A DNA stretch of 64,000 bases from Sorghum bicolor (Eukaryota; Streptophyta; Magnoliopsida; Poales; Poaceae). The translations under genes were made by a program, and so were the position numbers. The notes below the pieces were generated by a model. It was not told where the DNA came from. It did not search any database and saw only the letters and a program-made list of their open reading frames with translations. This document shows positions 52,458 through 64,000 of this stretch, one piece after another; the stretch's first letter is position 1, and every line of letters begins with the position of its first letter. The DNA is taken from positions 37,478,377 to 37,542,376 of the forward strand of contig NC_012870.2 in NCBI RefSeq assembly GCF_000003195.3. Reading direction: 5' to 3'.

Positions 52458-55400
52458 ATGCCTGTAAGACTCGTCGCCGCCGACGACTGGCGCCCGTCGT
52501 CGATGACGGAGCGCCAGCTGTTGGAGCTTGAGAAGGAGGGACTGCTGCGCCGCCGCACCTCGCTGTCGTCGCCAGAGTGGATCGCGCCGCCGGCGAGCCA
52601 CAGGGCGCCTCAGCCGCCCGAGGGCTACGTGGTGTCGTTCGCCAAGTTTCACCCCCACGGTCTGGGCGCGCCTCCAAGCCGCTTCATGCGGGCCCTCTGC
52701 TTCCATTATGGGGTGGAGCTCTAGCACTTCTCTCCGAACGCCATCACCGTAGCGGCGGTTTTCGCCGCCGTGTGTGAGGGCTTCCTGGGGATGATGCCGC
52801 ACTGGGAGCTGTGGCTCCACCTCTACAGGGGCGAGCTGTTTCACGCCTCCACCGGAACCACGGGCGTAAGGAAGCCCGTGCGGGCGGGTTGCCTCAATCT
52901 GGTGCAGAAGACGGGGAAGACGGACCGGCCGCGGGAGTACATCCCCGTAGGGTTGTGGACCAACCACGCCGGCTGGGACTCCCAATGGTTCTACCTGCGG
53001 AACGACGACAACCTCCTGCCTTCTTACTCAGGCCGTCTGATCTTGGAGCGTCCAGCGGACTGGACCTACGGCGTCGTCCAAGCTCATCAGTCTCGGCTCG
53101 ACCCTCTCCTCGACGCCCTGAAGAAGCTTCGCCAGGAAGGTTTGACCGCCGCCCTCGTCCTCTCGGCCGTCCATCATCGGAGAGTTCTCCCTCTGATGTC
53201 ACGACCGTTGAGGATGGACGAGATGGGCCCTGGCGTCTCATCTCGGGACCTCGAGGCATGTCGGATGTCCAATGAGCCTCCGGCGGACGACGAAGTCGCG
53301 GCCCGAGTCAGGGCCGCAATTGCCGGTGATTTTCAGCCGGAGCATGTCAACGGCTTCCCCATGAGACCTGACGCAGGCTCGATCGATCTGGTACGCTTTC
53401 TTCTTACGCGCATCCCCGATTCTGGGTTTCCTTTCTCCCCTCTCTTTTTTCTAAGTCTACCTTAGTTTTGGCAGGGTCGGATTGATGTCCGGTCCTCGAG
53501 GCCTCCGGTAAAGGAGGACGAGGTCGATCGCGACAAACGGCGCCAATCCGCCGAAAAGCTGAAGTCTGCCAAGGACTCCGCAAAGAAGGGGGAGAAGAAG
53601 AAGAACCTCGACCGCCAAGCATTAGAGGCGCGTCGAGCCAAATCCAGGCAGAGGGGGGAGCCTGAGGAAGAATCCCCCAATGATGATGATGACGACGACG
53701 AGGGTAGCGACGACTCCGAGGGGATGGCGTCGCGCCTCGATCGGATTCTCGAGGGCCCGCCTCGAGGTGACGTCGACGCCCCCCGGACGGAGGCGCCAGA
53801 GGAGGGTCCGAGCGGATCTCGTCGTCCCCGGGCCGACGCTCCTTCCGCGCTCAAGGCGGGCCAAGACGCACCGCGCCCTCCCCCGGCGCCCAGGGAGAGC
53901 GGTCCGGCTAGGTCCCAGGCGTCGGGGCCGCTAACTCGCGGTCGCGCTGCGGCCTCTGAGAAAGGAGACGCCGGCCGTAGGAGCGCGAGTCTCGGCGTCC
54001 GCCAGGCGGGGACCGACGTACCTAAGCCAGTTCCTGCCCTCGAGGGGCCTAGAGCCCCGACGCGGGGTGGCTCGAGGCCTGTTGGTCGGGGTGGCGGAAG
54101 GCGAGCCGTTCTCCCCGTGGGGTAAGCCCTTTTGATGTTGCGGTCTTTGTCCCCCATTCTTTCACCTTTCCTCACATGCCGACTTTTTCTCAGGCTGAAA
54201 CGGACCCTCGAGCAGGCCCAACCGTCAATGGCCAAGAGGCTCAGAACGGGTGCCGCCTCCACGGAACCAGGTTCGTAGTTAATTCCTGGGTGTCGCGATA
54301 TTCTTACGTTGGTTATCATAACGTCTGACCCTTACCCTTTGTTTTGTAGGCTCATCCAGCACCCAACCTCCAGCCGGCGTCGAGAGGGCTTTATCTGGTC
54401 CCGCGCCTACTCCGCCGCCGCCGACTCATGATGCGGCCCCCCAGACGCGAGCGTCAGAGGGAGCCCCCGAGCCCTCTCGATTGGGGGTCGAGGGGGAACC
54501 CATCACCATCAGCGATACGTCTGATGGCAACGAAGCGTCCGGGGGCGCTCGACCTATGGAGGAAGAAGCATCGACCCCCAACGTCGCGGGACGGACTCCC
54601 TGGCCTGCAGGCCTTTGAGCTCTCGAGGCACAAAGGAAGATGGTGGAGGAGGAGGAGGAGCGGGAGCGCGAGGCGACGCAGCCGTCACTGGAGCAGCAGC
54701 AGCAGCCGTCACTGCAGCAGCAGCAGCGATCCGGGCAAAGTCGGGGCGAGCGGACGGAGTGGTGGCGCTCGCCTGCATGATGCGCACCCCCACCGACCCC
54801 GAGTCCGAGATCAAGAGGACAATCTACGACATGGACGGGATCGCCCCAGGGTTCCTCCGGGAGCGTCGAGCATGGGAGGACCGCTTTCCCTCTGAGGAGG
54901 ATGAGATCGGGTCGTCTGGGAGCAAGGACGGTACGTGGAAGACGGTGGACGACGACGGGCGGTTCCCTTGCCTCGCCGACCTGTTCTTGCGCCACGGGGG
55001 TTCCCTCGAGACCGTCGAGAACTTTCTCCGCGGCGTCAAGGTGCGGGCTGATCGGGAGATGGAGAACTGGTGTCCCGATCGGATTCGTATCCGAGCTTCC
55101 AGCGACCCGTCCGAGCCCAATATCTTCCTCGACGACAAGAAGGAAGTCGAGAAGTGGGAGCATGTCGAGGAGCTCCGCCTTTGGATGAAACACGTGGTGG
55201 GGCTCCTATCGGACGTCATCAACAACGGGCTTGGACCAGCTTATTTTGTAAGTGTTTCTCGAGCTCCAATCTTTGTGGTGCTTTCTGGTTTCTGTGTTCT
55301 AATCCCTCTGACCCCTGATTCGCAGGATATGAACGAGACCTCTCGCATCAAGTCCAGCTTCATACATGCCACAAGGGGCGGATGGGAGCAGCTTCCCCTC

Positions 55401-56543
55401 CTCAAGGATCAACTCCTCGAGTCGCAGGAAAAGCTGCTTAAAGCTTACAAAGATCTCATAGCACTCGAGGAGGAGAAGAAGGTGAGGGAGGCTGCTTTGG
55501 CCGAGGCCCGAGAGGTCTCGAAGAAGGCGGAGGAGGAGGCGATGCAGCTACGGGAGCGGGCTCTTACGGTCGAGGAGGCCGCGTCCAGAGCCCGGGAGGA
55601 GGCCCTGTCCCACAAGAGCGTTATCGCGGACCTGGACAAGGAGAAGGGCCTTCTCCAAACCGACCTGGACTCCCTCCGCGATACCTTCCAAAAGATGAAA
55701 GTGGCGTTCGTGGACAATGAGGTCGCCAGGGGTGCCGCCGAGGACGCAAAGAAGAAGGCCCTCGAAGACCTCGAGATGGAGCGAGCTCGATCCCGCAGTC
55801 TCTCTGACGACGTCGAGCGTCTGAAGGGAGAATTGCTGGAGAAGAGTGGAGCCGTCGCTCAGGCTGGCAGGGTGATCGAAGATCTCCGCGTCGCCAATAC
55901 TGAGCTGGCGCGCTCCAACAGAGAGATCGAGCGTGCCAACACCAGATTGGTCGGCGAGAATACGGCCCTAGAGGAGAGCATCAAAGGTATGTTTCCTTTG
56001 TCGAATTTCCTTTTCGAGGTGTGCTTGAGTTTTTCCTAAAGCTTCTTTGTATTGGTATTTATAGGGCTCAAGGACGAACTCCTGGCCGCCCAAGCCGAGG
56101 CTCGCAACGCCAAGGCTCAGCTCGAGGCTGAGGTTGCTTTGAACCGTCGAGTGCGGACGGCGATAAGCGATCTCTCGACCTCTTGGGAGGTCGAGCCTAT
56201 GGATGAGTCGAGGGAGGACACTCGAGGCGACGCCCTGATCGACCAGTTGTGCTACATAGGCGCAACGCTGCGAGATCGGGTGCGGGATGCCCTCCACATC
56301 GGGGTGAAGCGGGCGATGGCGGTTGTCTGCTCGGGCTTCTCCTACGACATGGAGGTGGTGTCCCATGGCTTCGTCACCGACATCTCCAAGACCGACGCGG
56401 AGAACGAGGAGAGGCTCCATGCCTTGATCGACGACGCGGAGGCTCCTGGGGAAAGGTTGGCCAAGCTCTTCGAGCCTGAGGTGCTCCCTCCTGAGGCTAG
56501 CTCGGGCGGAGGCGAGGGCGGTGAGGATCGTGCCGTTCACTGA
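52458..56543 (+). pseudogene. TAT-E: antisense six-exon gene, Transposase_28-like domain plus coiled coil
   Basis: Exons by frame and GT-AG sites: 52458-53390, 53475-54121, 54194-54270, 54350-55247, 55326-55986 and 56065-56543. Exon 1 has the domain shared with TAT-B and TAT-C (PPEGYVVSFAKF, then CEGFLGMMPHWELWLHLY). Exons 2-4 are Arg/Pro/Asp-rich with DDDDDDE and Glu/Gln runs. Exon 5 is a long coiled coil, and exon 6 has a Cys/Met patch and an acidic tail. Defects: TAG 52722-52724, TGA 54616-54618, and a frame change at about 54770-54780. It converges on pol. The function is unknown. Confidence 0.82.
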
Positions 56544-57069
56544 GGCCTGCGAGCCTGCTCAGGGCGCCTGAGGCCCCTTGTACGATACTTTATTAATTTT
56601 GCTGTTACATGATATAGCATCTTTTCGTAATTGTTAACTGCTTATTTGTCTTTCCGCTCGAGGTTCCTTTGTTTCTCTTTATTCCTACGTTTGTATCCCT
56701 TGCTCGACCTTTCGTCAGAAACAAACTCGATTTCCGTAGCCCAGGGGCGTGGGAGTTTTCCGGCTCATTATCCCTCGGCCTTTGAGGGGCTCGAGGTGCC
56801 TTAGCTACTCGAACCGTGTAAGGTTTACCAAGCAAGAAAAGAAAATTTCTTGGCTTTTTCGACGCTTGGGGAGGGGTCGTCCCTCTGGTAGCCCCCGAGG
56901 GGGTGCGGACTATGATGGGTCATGGTCGGCATCCCCTTTTGGCGTCGAGACTATAACTCGTAACTATTTTTGGTACAGAAAGAAGCCGCTCGAGGGAAAG
57001 ACTTTATTTATTCATGCGTTCATTTACAAAGTCTTCGTTCAAAAAAGTAGGATCGTAAATCTAGGACTT
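56544..57069. other. TAT-E: spacer between convergent antisense gene and pol
   Basis: No ORF has support. It holds a second copy of the PPT-like 12-mer GTAGCCCCCGAG at 56888-56899, identical to the one beside the 3' LTR. It has a T-rich end (CTTTATTAATTTTG near 56588), which may be the 3' end of the antisense transcript. Confidence 0.6.
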
Positions 57070-60000
57070 CTAGGGGTAGAATCGACGTAGCTGTTCGATG
57101 TTCCATGCGTTGGTGAAGACTGCCCCCTTTTCGTCCGCCAATTTGTACGTTCCTGGCTTAAGGACCTCGGCCACCACATACGGGCCTTCCCAAGGTGGGG
57201 TCAGCTTGTGGCGTCCTTGGTTGCTTTGCCGGCGTCGTAGGACAAGGTCGCCTACGTTGAGGTCCCTCTTGCGCACGTGCTTGTCGTGGTAGCGTCGGAG
57301 TCTCTGCTGATATCTAGCAGAGTTGAGGAGGGCCATGTCTCGAGCCTCCTCGAGTTGGTCGACCGCGTTTTCCTGAGTCTCTTTGTTCGATTGCTCGTTG
57401 TAAGCCTTGAGTCGTGGTGATCCATACTCGAGGTCTGTGGGGAGGATAGCTTCAGAGCCGTAGACCATGAAGAACGGGGTGTATTTTGTGGCCCTGCTTG
57501 GCGTTGTCCTAAGGCTCCATAGGACTGAGGAAAGCTCCTCGACCCATTTCTTGCCGAATTTCTTCAATCGATTGTAGATCCTTGGCTTGAGTCCTTGCAA
57601 AATCATGCCGTTGGCACGCTCGACCTGGCCGTTAGTTCGAGGGTGGGCTACTGCGGACCAGTTCACACGGATGTGATGCTGATCGCAGAAATCCAAGAAC
57701 TTTCTGCCAGTGAACTGGGTGCCGTTGTCGGTGATGATGACATTGGGGATCCCAAACCGATGGATGATGTCGGAGAAGAAAAGGACGGCCTGCTCGGAGC
57801 GGATGTTGGTGATGGGTCGAGCCTCGATCCATTTGGAGAACTTGTCGATGGCCACCAGCAAATGGGTATACCCTCCTTTCGCCTTTTGTAGAGGTCCTAC
57901 TAAATCGAGCCCCCATACCGCAAACGGCCAGGTGATGGGGATCATCTGAAGAGCGTGGGCGGGCAGATGCGTCTGTTTGGCGTAGAATTGGCACCCATGA
58001 CACGAGCGTACGAGCTCGATGGCATCCGCCACGGCCGTTGGCCAGTAAAAGCCTTGCCGAAAAGCGTTTCCTACAAGGGTCCGTGGGGCGGCGTGGTGGC
58101 CACAAGCCCCCGAGTGCAGGTCATCGAGGAGTTTTCGGCCTTCCTCTACGGTGATGCAACGTTGTAAGACCCCCGTCGGGCTCCGTCGATATAGCTCGTT
58201 GTCTTCGCCATAGATCACATATGATTTGGCCCGTCGAGCGATACGACGAGCTTCTGTCTTGTCTTCTGGCAACTCACCGCGGATAAGGCAGTCGAGGAAC
58301 GGTGTGCGCCAATCGAATGGTCGACCCGGTCGTCGTTCTATTTCCATCACCTCTTCCTCCATCAAGAGCGCATCGACAGCATTGGTTGGTTGGGCGATGG
58401 TGGTGTCGACGCCAGCCCCCGTGCCTAGGTCGACGGATGGCTCGTGAAGATCCTTTGAGAATGCATCAGGCGGCACTGTGCCTCTGGTAGATGCAATCTT
58501 GGCGAGTTCGTCGGCTGCCTCGTTGTAGCGTCGAGTGACATGGACAAGCTCGAGGCCGTGGAACCTGTCTTCGAGTCGACGCACCTCCTTGCAGTATGCT
58601 TCCATTTTTGGGTCATGGCAACTCGAGGTTTTCATTACCTGGTCGATGACGAGTTGGGAGTCACCTCGGACGTCGAGGCGTCGGACTCCTAACTCGATAG
58701 CGATCTTAAGACCGTTGACGAGGGCCTCATATTCTGCGACATTGTTAGATGCGGCAAAATGAATCCTGATTACATACCTCATGTGGACGCCCAAGGGTGA
58801 GATGAACAGCAGGCCGGCCCCGGCCCCAGTTTTCATGAGTGACCCGTCGAAATACATTGTCCACAGCTCCGCTTGGACCTGAGTCGGGGGAAGCTGGGAG
58901 TCTGTCCATTCCGCGACGAAGTCTACCAAGGCTTGCGATTTGATGGCCTTTCGAGGCGCGTAAGTGAGAGTCTCGCTCATGAGCTCGACCGACCACTTAG
59001 CTATCCTTCCCGTGGCCTCCTTGCTCTGGATTATCTCGCCCAAGGGGAAAGAAGAGACCACCGTGATAGGATGACCAAGGAAGTAATGCTGCAATTTGCG
59101 GCGGGCAAGGATTACGGCGTAGATCAGCTTCTGGATTTGGGGGTAACGCGCCTTGGTCTCCGAAAGCACCTCGCTGACGAAATAGACTGGCCTTTGGACT
59201 GGCAGCGCGTGACCCTCCTCTTGTCTTTCGACCACCACCGCCGCGCTGACGACCTGGGCCGTCGACGCGACGTAGAGGAGCAGTGGCTCCGCAGGTTGAG
59301 GTGGAACCAGGACCGGTGCCGAGGTCAGCGTCTTTTTCAGTTTTTCGAGTGCTTCCTCGGCCTCGGGGGTCCAAGAAAAGCGCTCGACCTTCTTTAGGAG
59401 TCGATATAATGGTAATGCCTTTTCTCCTAGTCTCGAGATGAAACGGCTCAGAGCCGCCAGGCACCCCGTGACTCTCTGCACACCCTTGATGTCTCGGATT
59501 GGCCCCATTTCCGTGATGGCCGAGACTTTCTCGGGGTTGGCCTCGATACCGCGCTGCGAAACAATATATCCTAGGAGCATGCCTCGAGGCACGCCGAAAA
59601 CGCACTTCTCGGGATTGAGCTTGATCCGGCTGGTGCGTAAGCAGCTGAAGGCAACCTCGAGGTCCTAGATCAGGTCTCCTCATCGCTTTGACTTGACGAC
59701 AATGTCGTCGACGTAGGCCTCGACCGTTGAGCCTATATGTTCACCAAATACGTGGAGCATGCAACGTTGATACGTGGCTCCCGCGTTTCGAAGCCCAAAT
59801 GGCATGGTCACGTAGCAATACATCCCGAAAGGTGTGATGAAAGAGGTCGCGAGCTGGTCGGACTCTTTCATTTTTATTTGGTGGTAACCAGAATAAGCAT
59901 CAAGGAAAGAAAGGGTTTCACATCCCGCGGTAGAATCGACAATCTGATCAATGCGTGGCAATGGAAAGGGAACTTTTGGACATGCTTTATTCAGACTAGT

Positions 60001-60297
60001 ATAATCGACACACATCCTCATTTTCCCATTCTTTTTCTTAACTAATACAGGGTTTGCTAACCAGTCAGGATGATGAACCTCCTTGATGAATTTGGCCGTC
60101 AAAAGCTTGTGGACTTCCTCGCCAATGATCTTGCGCTTTTCCTCGTCGAATCGGCGCAACCGCTGCTTCACTGGCTTGGAACCGGCTCGAATCTCCAAGG
60201 AGTGCTCGGCGACTTCCCTCGGTATGCCCGGCATATCCGAGGGACTCCATGCAAACATATCAGCATTTGCACGGAGAAAGTCGACGAGCACGGCTTC
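57070..60297 (-). pseudogene. pol: TAT-E: pol with two nonsense codons
   Basis: It follows the UAG at 60298-60300 in phase. RT has EAYVDDIVVK just before a TGA at 59680-59682, with a TAG 15 bases further on (59665-59667). The frame then runs clean for 840 codons: rest of RT and RNase H, second RNase H (YFDGSLMKTGAGAG), integrase zinc site (HSGACGHHAAPRTL ... CHGCQF), Asp in GLDLVGPL, Asp in ITDNGTQF, Glu in GQVERANG, and the C-terminal PWEGPYVV domain ending QLRRFYP. Apart from the two stops it is full length and collinear with TAT-B pol. Confidence 0.92.
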
Positions 60298-62628
60298 CTA
60301 TTTGGGGTCGAGGTCGGTGCTGATCGTCAGCACCTTGCCGTCGGAGTTGTTGGGGTCGAGCGGGATCTTCTTAGTTCCTTCCGCCGCCTCGAAGCTGCCC
60401 GCATGACGTTTAGGCTCTGGAGCCTCAGCGGCCATGGCCTCGAGCTTTGCAACGAGCTCGGTGGAGCTCTCGACCGCCTCCCCGTACTCGACGCACTCGA
60501 CGTCGCACTCGTACGCGTGCTCGAAGGAGGAACTGACAGTGATGACGCCTTTGGGACCAGGCATCTTCAGCTTCAAGTATGTGTAGTTGGGTATAGCCAT
60601 GAACTTGGCGTAGCCCGGGCGCCCGATGATGGCGTGGTACGTGCCTCGGAACCCAACCACCTCAAAGGTGAGGGTCTCCTTCCTGAAGTTGGCCGCCGTG
60701 CCGAAGCAGACCGGTAGGTCGATTCGACCTACTGGCAGTGCCTTTTTCCCTGGTACGACGCCATGGAAACCGCCGGCGCTCGGCTGGAGGCGTCCTCTAT
60801 CGATGCCGAGGAGATCGAGGGTCTCGAGGTAGATGATGTTGAGGCTGCTGCCACCATCCATCAGCACTTTCGAGAGTCGGGTGTTGACGATGATGGGGTC
60901 GACGACGAGCGGGTAGACGCCTGGGGCGACTACCTTGTCAGGGTGGTCTTCTCGGTCGAAAGTGATGGGAGTGCTCGACCAGCTAAGGTACTGGGGCACC
61001 GCCATTCTTGCTGTAAAGACTTCGCGACGCTCCCTTTTGCGCTTCCTCACGGTCAACTGAGTCGAAGGCCCGCCATAGATCATGTAGCAGTCGTGGACGG
61101 CGGGGAAGCCGTCGTCATCTTTGTTGTCCTCCTTGCCGCCAGCCTTCTCCTTCTTGGAGTCATCACGCGTATCTTTTTTGAACCCCTGACCGTCGAAATG
61201 CTTTCTCAGCATACGACAGTCCTTGAGTTTGTGGTTGGCGCCTCCCTTATGGTAAGGGCACGGCTCCTCCAACATCTTCTCGAAGACGCCTCCCTCCGGA
61301 GGGCCTCGCGGCTTCTTTCGATCCATGGCGGCGACGAGGTCGTCACCTGAATCTTCCTGGTGGAACTGCCGCACTTTCTGCTTCTTTTTATTTTTCTTGA
61401 GGCCTCGACTGGAAGTCCCATCTTCATTGACGGGCTGCTTGCCTTTTCTTCCTTCTGAGCTGAAGAAGGCGCCGACTGCCTCCTCCCCTGCCGCGTAGTT
61501 AGCTACTACGTCCATCGGCTCGTCGACGGTCTGAGGTCGATTGCGGCCTAATTCCCGCACCAAGTCTCGACTGGTGGTGCCCGAGACAAACGCCAAGATG
61601 ATGTCGTGGTCGGGGATGTGTGGCAACTCAGTGCGCTGCTTCGAGAAGCGTCGAGCGTACCCCCGAAGAGTCTCTCCTGACTTCTGCTTGCATTTGCTGA
61701 GGTCCCACGAGTTCCCTGGCCGTATGTAGGTCCCTTTGAAGTTACCCTCGAAGACTCTGACCAGATCAACCCAGTTGTGAATCTGATTGGCAGGGAGTTC
61801 CTCGAGCCATCGACGGGCGGTGTCGGAGAGGAAAAGGGGTAACTGTCTGATGATGGCTCGATCATCCCCTCGAGCGCCACCTAGCTGACAAGCCAGCCTG
61901 AAATCGGCCAGCCATAGCTCTGGCTTGGTTTCTCCATTATACTTTGCGATGCTGGTTGGGGGTCGAAATGGACTAGGCAGGGGCGTGCTGCGAATCGCCC
62001 TGCTGAACACCCGCGGGCCCGGTGGCTCGGGGGCCACCCGGTCCTCGTCGCTGTCGTACCTCCCACCGCGATGCGCGCTATAACCACGTTCTTCCGCGTC
62101 TCCGTGCCGGCGGTGTCTATTTTCTTTGATGTCGTGCCGCGCGTCGTGTCGATGTTGATTGTCGGCAGGGAGGATGAGAGCGGTATTTCTACCTCGAGGG
62201 GGAGGTTGTTGTTGGACTGACACCTCCTCTTCGATTAGAGGCTGTTCGTCGCGCTTCTCTGTGGCAGCTCCTCGTCGTCGAGACGCCGAACTTTCGGCTT
62301 GTTGAACTGCTGCCACCTGGAGCAATGTCTGAACTTCATCTCGAATGCGCCGGGCCTGGGAATTCGACGGCTCTGGCATGTTACGTAGCAGCATCGTCGC
62401 TGCCACTACATTCTGGCCTGCTCGAGGGAAACGGCTGACAGGTTGCTCCGCCTCTGCGTCACTGACGATCTGTCGATGTACCTCTCGAGCGCGTCTGCGG
62501 ACACTTCCGCCCGGCGGGTAGGGCAGGTCTTGTTCGAGGATTTGCTCGAGCAGGACGAGGCGCTCGCGATCTTCGTCGAGCTTCATCTTGAGCTCCCGCA
62601 GCTGCGCGAGCTGCGCAGTTCTATCTTC
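60298..62628 (-). CDS. gag-pro: TAT-E: gag-protease (about 775 aa)
   Basis: The frame continues from ORF0 after a UAG at 62629-62631; the first ATG is at 62586 (MKLDEDRERL). The gag domain is at about residues 230-345, a zinc site CPYHKGGANHKLKDC at about 450, and a retropepsin with MDGGSSLN near 575. It ends LDPK-UAG, the same junction as in TAT-B. The frame has no other stop. Confidence 0.9.
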   Translation of the reverse strand, partial: EDRTAQLAQLRELKMKLDEDRERLVLLEQILEQDLPYPPGGSVRRRAREVHRQIVSDAEAEQPVSRFPRAGQNVVAATMLLRNMPEPSNSQARRIRDEVQTLLQVAAVQQAESSASRRRGAATEKRDEQPLIEEEVSVQQQPPPRGRNTALILPADNQHRHDARHDIKENRHRRHGDAEERGYSAHRGGRYDSDEDRVAPEPPGPRVFSRAIRSTPLPSPFRPPTSIAKYNGETKPELWLADFRLACQLGGARGDDRAIIRQLPLFLSDTARRWLEELPANQIHNWVDLVRVFEGNFKGTYIRPGNSWDLSKCKQKSGETLRGYARRFSKQRTELPHIPDHDIILAFVSGTTSRDLVRELGRNRPQTVDEPMDVVANYAAGEEAVGAFFSSEGRKGKQPVNEDGTSSRGLKKNKKKQKVRQFHQEDSGDDLVAAMDRKKPRGPPEGGVFEKMLEEPCPYHKGGANHKLKDCRMLRKHFDGQGFKKDTRDDSKKEKAGGKEDNKDDDGFPAVHDCYMIYGGPSTQLTVRKRKRERREVFTARMAVPQYLSWSSTPITFDREDHPDKVVAPGVYPLVVDPIIVNTRLSKVLMDGGSSLNIIYLETLDLLGIDRGRLQPSAGGFHGVVPGKKALPVGRIDLPVCFGTAANFRKETLTFEVVGFRGTYHAIIGRPGYAKFMAIPNYTYLKLKMPGPKGVITVSSSFEHAYECDVECVEYGEAVESSTELVAKLEAMAAEAPEPKRHAGSFEAAEGTKKIPLDPNNSDGKVLTISTDLDPK

Positions 62629-63452
62629 CTAAGGAAGAGGGTCGAGCCGTCCGTCGTTCCCAGGCGTCTTGGGGTCTTCTTGCGCTGCGGGGGCTCGACC
62701 ACCCGCAGCAGCATCCCGTGTCTCGTCGGTGGTTTCTGCCGCCCCGTCGATGTGATAGCATTCCCTCGTAGGGTCATAGCTGTCTGTCTCGGAGTCGGAG
62801 TCCGGTTCGGCGGCGTGGAAACACCCACGTCCTTCCTCCAGCAATCGTTGCCTGAGGGAGGTGATCGAGTATCGTCCGGGGCCTAGACGACGGAGGCCTC
62901 GTACTCGGGAAAGATCCGGCAGCTCGGATGCCGGCCGCCGCGCTTCAGAGCTACGTGGGAGGACCATTGGTCTTTCTACGTACGTCTGGGCGTTTGGGCA
63001 TATCGCCCTGGCGAGCGACGCCGCGGCGTTGTCCAACCCGAACGGCAGTGCCGCCCTTGGAGAGAACAACCCGTGTGGAAGTAGTCTAGCTGCTGTGGGG
63101 GAGGGCGCGCGAGACGCGTCCCCCCCCCCGTCGTTGCGCGGTGCTGAGTCGTCGTGCTTGTTGCTCCATCAGATGGTGTTGCTGACTGGTGGCCCACATC
63201 CTGCCTTGCACGAGTTGTTGGTCGTGCTGAAGCAGAGGGGCCGCGGTGGTGCTGCCCGCGCCTCTTCTTAGGCGGGGAGGCGTGGTGGTGAGGGCGTCTC
63301 GGGGCCTTCAACCGTGCTGGTGTAACGCGGACTCCTCCTGGTCCTTTGACTGAGAGCAAGATCATGTCGTAGCCGGAGCCCGTAGACATGAACTCGAGAC
63401 TCCCAAACCAAATCACCGTGGAGCGCGGAAGCGGCGAGGCAAGAGTAGCCAT
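62629..63452 (-). pseudogene. TAT-E: ORF0 with a frameshift at a C/G homopolymer
   Basis: ATG 63452 starts MATLASPLPRSTVIWFGS and has LEFMSTGSGYDMILL, as in TAT-C. A run of ten C (63120-63129) lies where the frame shifts; the frame of gag is open from about 63069 and contains SETDSYDPTRECYHID. It ends at UAG 62629-62631, in phase with gag. The function is unknown. Confidence 0.7.
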
Positions 63453-63490
63453 CCGGAAAGTAGTGGAAAATCGGTGAAAAACACGCAGGA

Positions 63491-63508
63491 CCCCTACCTG
63501 GCGCGCCA
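63491..63508 (-). other. TAT-E: primer-binding site
   Basis: TGGCGCGCCAGGTAGGGG on the minus strand, two bases inside the LTR, as in TAT-C. Confidence 0.85.
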
Positions 63509-63510
63509 AC

Positions 63511-64000
63511 TGTCGGTGTTTTTCCCCCGGGGGGTCACACCAACGAGTAAATTTGTATGTGTGCTCCCCTTTCCGGATGGTGATGCAAGAAGACACAGAG
63601 ATTTATCCTGGTTCGGGCAAGAGAAGGCCCTACGTCCAGCGGGGGGAGAGAGTTTGTATTATCTTGCACCTAAGTGCTTGTACAGGGGCGAATACAAGCG
63701 TGGTATGAAGTGTGTAGCTCTACTACGTGTGTGTGTGTTCTTGTGTTGTGATGTCCCGTTCTTCTATTCCTGAGTCTCTCCTTTTATAGCTCCAAGGAGA
63801 GACACAGGGTACACGCGTAGATGTTAGAGTAGGGATCGATAGCCGCATGGAGCGCTGACCTACTCGAGGCTTCCGTACGGCATGGCCTCGAGCCGTCCCA
63901 TCTTGATAGCCCGGTGATGATTACGCGTGCTCCTGTGTTCTGCCCTGCCAGCCGCCTTGTGCTGGTTCTGAGGTCGCATGCTTGTACGGTATGGTGGCGG
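63511..64000 (-). repeat. TAT-E: 5' LTR, partial (cut by window end)
   Basis: It matches 50583-51070 closely, with five substitutions and one GT-repeat length change by eye. About 550 bp should lie beyond the window. Confidence 0.92.

Larger units (their letters stand above)
50583..64000 (-). mobile_element. TAT-E: Tat-lineage element (5' LTR runs off the window)
   Basis: 3' LTR at 50583-51625 and the start of the 5' LTR at 63511 match; over the visible 490 bp they differ at five sites plus one 2-bp indel. Minus-strand order is LTR, PBS, ORF0, gag-protease, pol; a plus-strand multi-exon gene lies between pol and the 3' LTR. TAT-K is the same family. The predicted duplication is CATAT (50578-50582). 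Confidence 0.93.

Overview
The window is plant nuclear DNA, most likely from a grass and probably a panicoid such as sorghum, sugarcane or Miscanthus. The evidence is wall-to-wall nested Ty3/Gypsy LTR retrotransposons of the Athila and Tat lineages, GT-AG introns, TATA boxes, and grass-style LTRs and primer-binding sites. I found no host gene, tRNA, rRNA, CRISPR array or bacterial feature. Species is inference only. A run of exactly 100 N (33420-33519) shows this is a scaffold.

Layout. I use working names. (1) ATH-1, the 3' end of a plus-strand Athila element (1-2948), sits in the 3' tail of TAT-K (2949-3884, resuming 31301-31610), a plus-strand Tat element. TAT-K sits in turn in ATH-L (31611 to about 33395). 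(2) The TAT-K LTR is split by ATH-2 (3885-31295, minus), an Athila derivative without reverse transcriptase or integrase; its LTRs are both 1279 bp and its target duplication is GTACC. (3) ATH-2 is interrupted twice. TAT-B (7503-19609, minus) has 459-bp LTRs and duplication GCCGA. TAT-C (21612-29195, minus) has duplication CCTAG, and is itself invaded by ATH-D (24010 to about 26857, plus) and then deleted. (4) Right of an inverted pair of Athila LTRs around the N gap lies ATH-I (34571 to beyond the window, plus), a second non-autonomous Athila related to ATH-2. It carries a 4412-bp solo LTR (39328-43739, duplication CATAT) and ATH-H (from 45161), an Athila with a near-complete gag-pol. ATH-H is broken at 50583 by TAT-E (50583 to beyond 64000, minus).

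How the genes work together. In the Tat elements the sense strand encodes ORF0/gag, protease, then RT, RNase H, a second RNase H and integrase. In TAT-B and TAT-E a single in-frame UAG separates gag-protease from pol. Between pol and the 3' LTR, all three Tat elements whose 3' half is visible carry a gene on the opposite strand, convergent with pol, with its own TATA box; in TAT-B and TAT-E six exons can be read. The two non-autonomous Athilas keep LTRs, PBS, PPT-like motifs and protease-like segments and would depend on enzymes from a relative.

Most interesting points: the antisense multi-exon gene in three independent Tat elements; two tandem retropepsin-like domains in ATH-2, with the trace of both in ATH-I; conserved UAG recoding sites; a 70-bp array that reiterates a PPT-like motif; and an exact 38-bp array in the U3 of TAT-C. 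Element boundaries rest on LTR comparison by eye plus target-site duplications; lineage names rest on recognised motifs without database searching.
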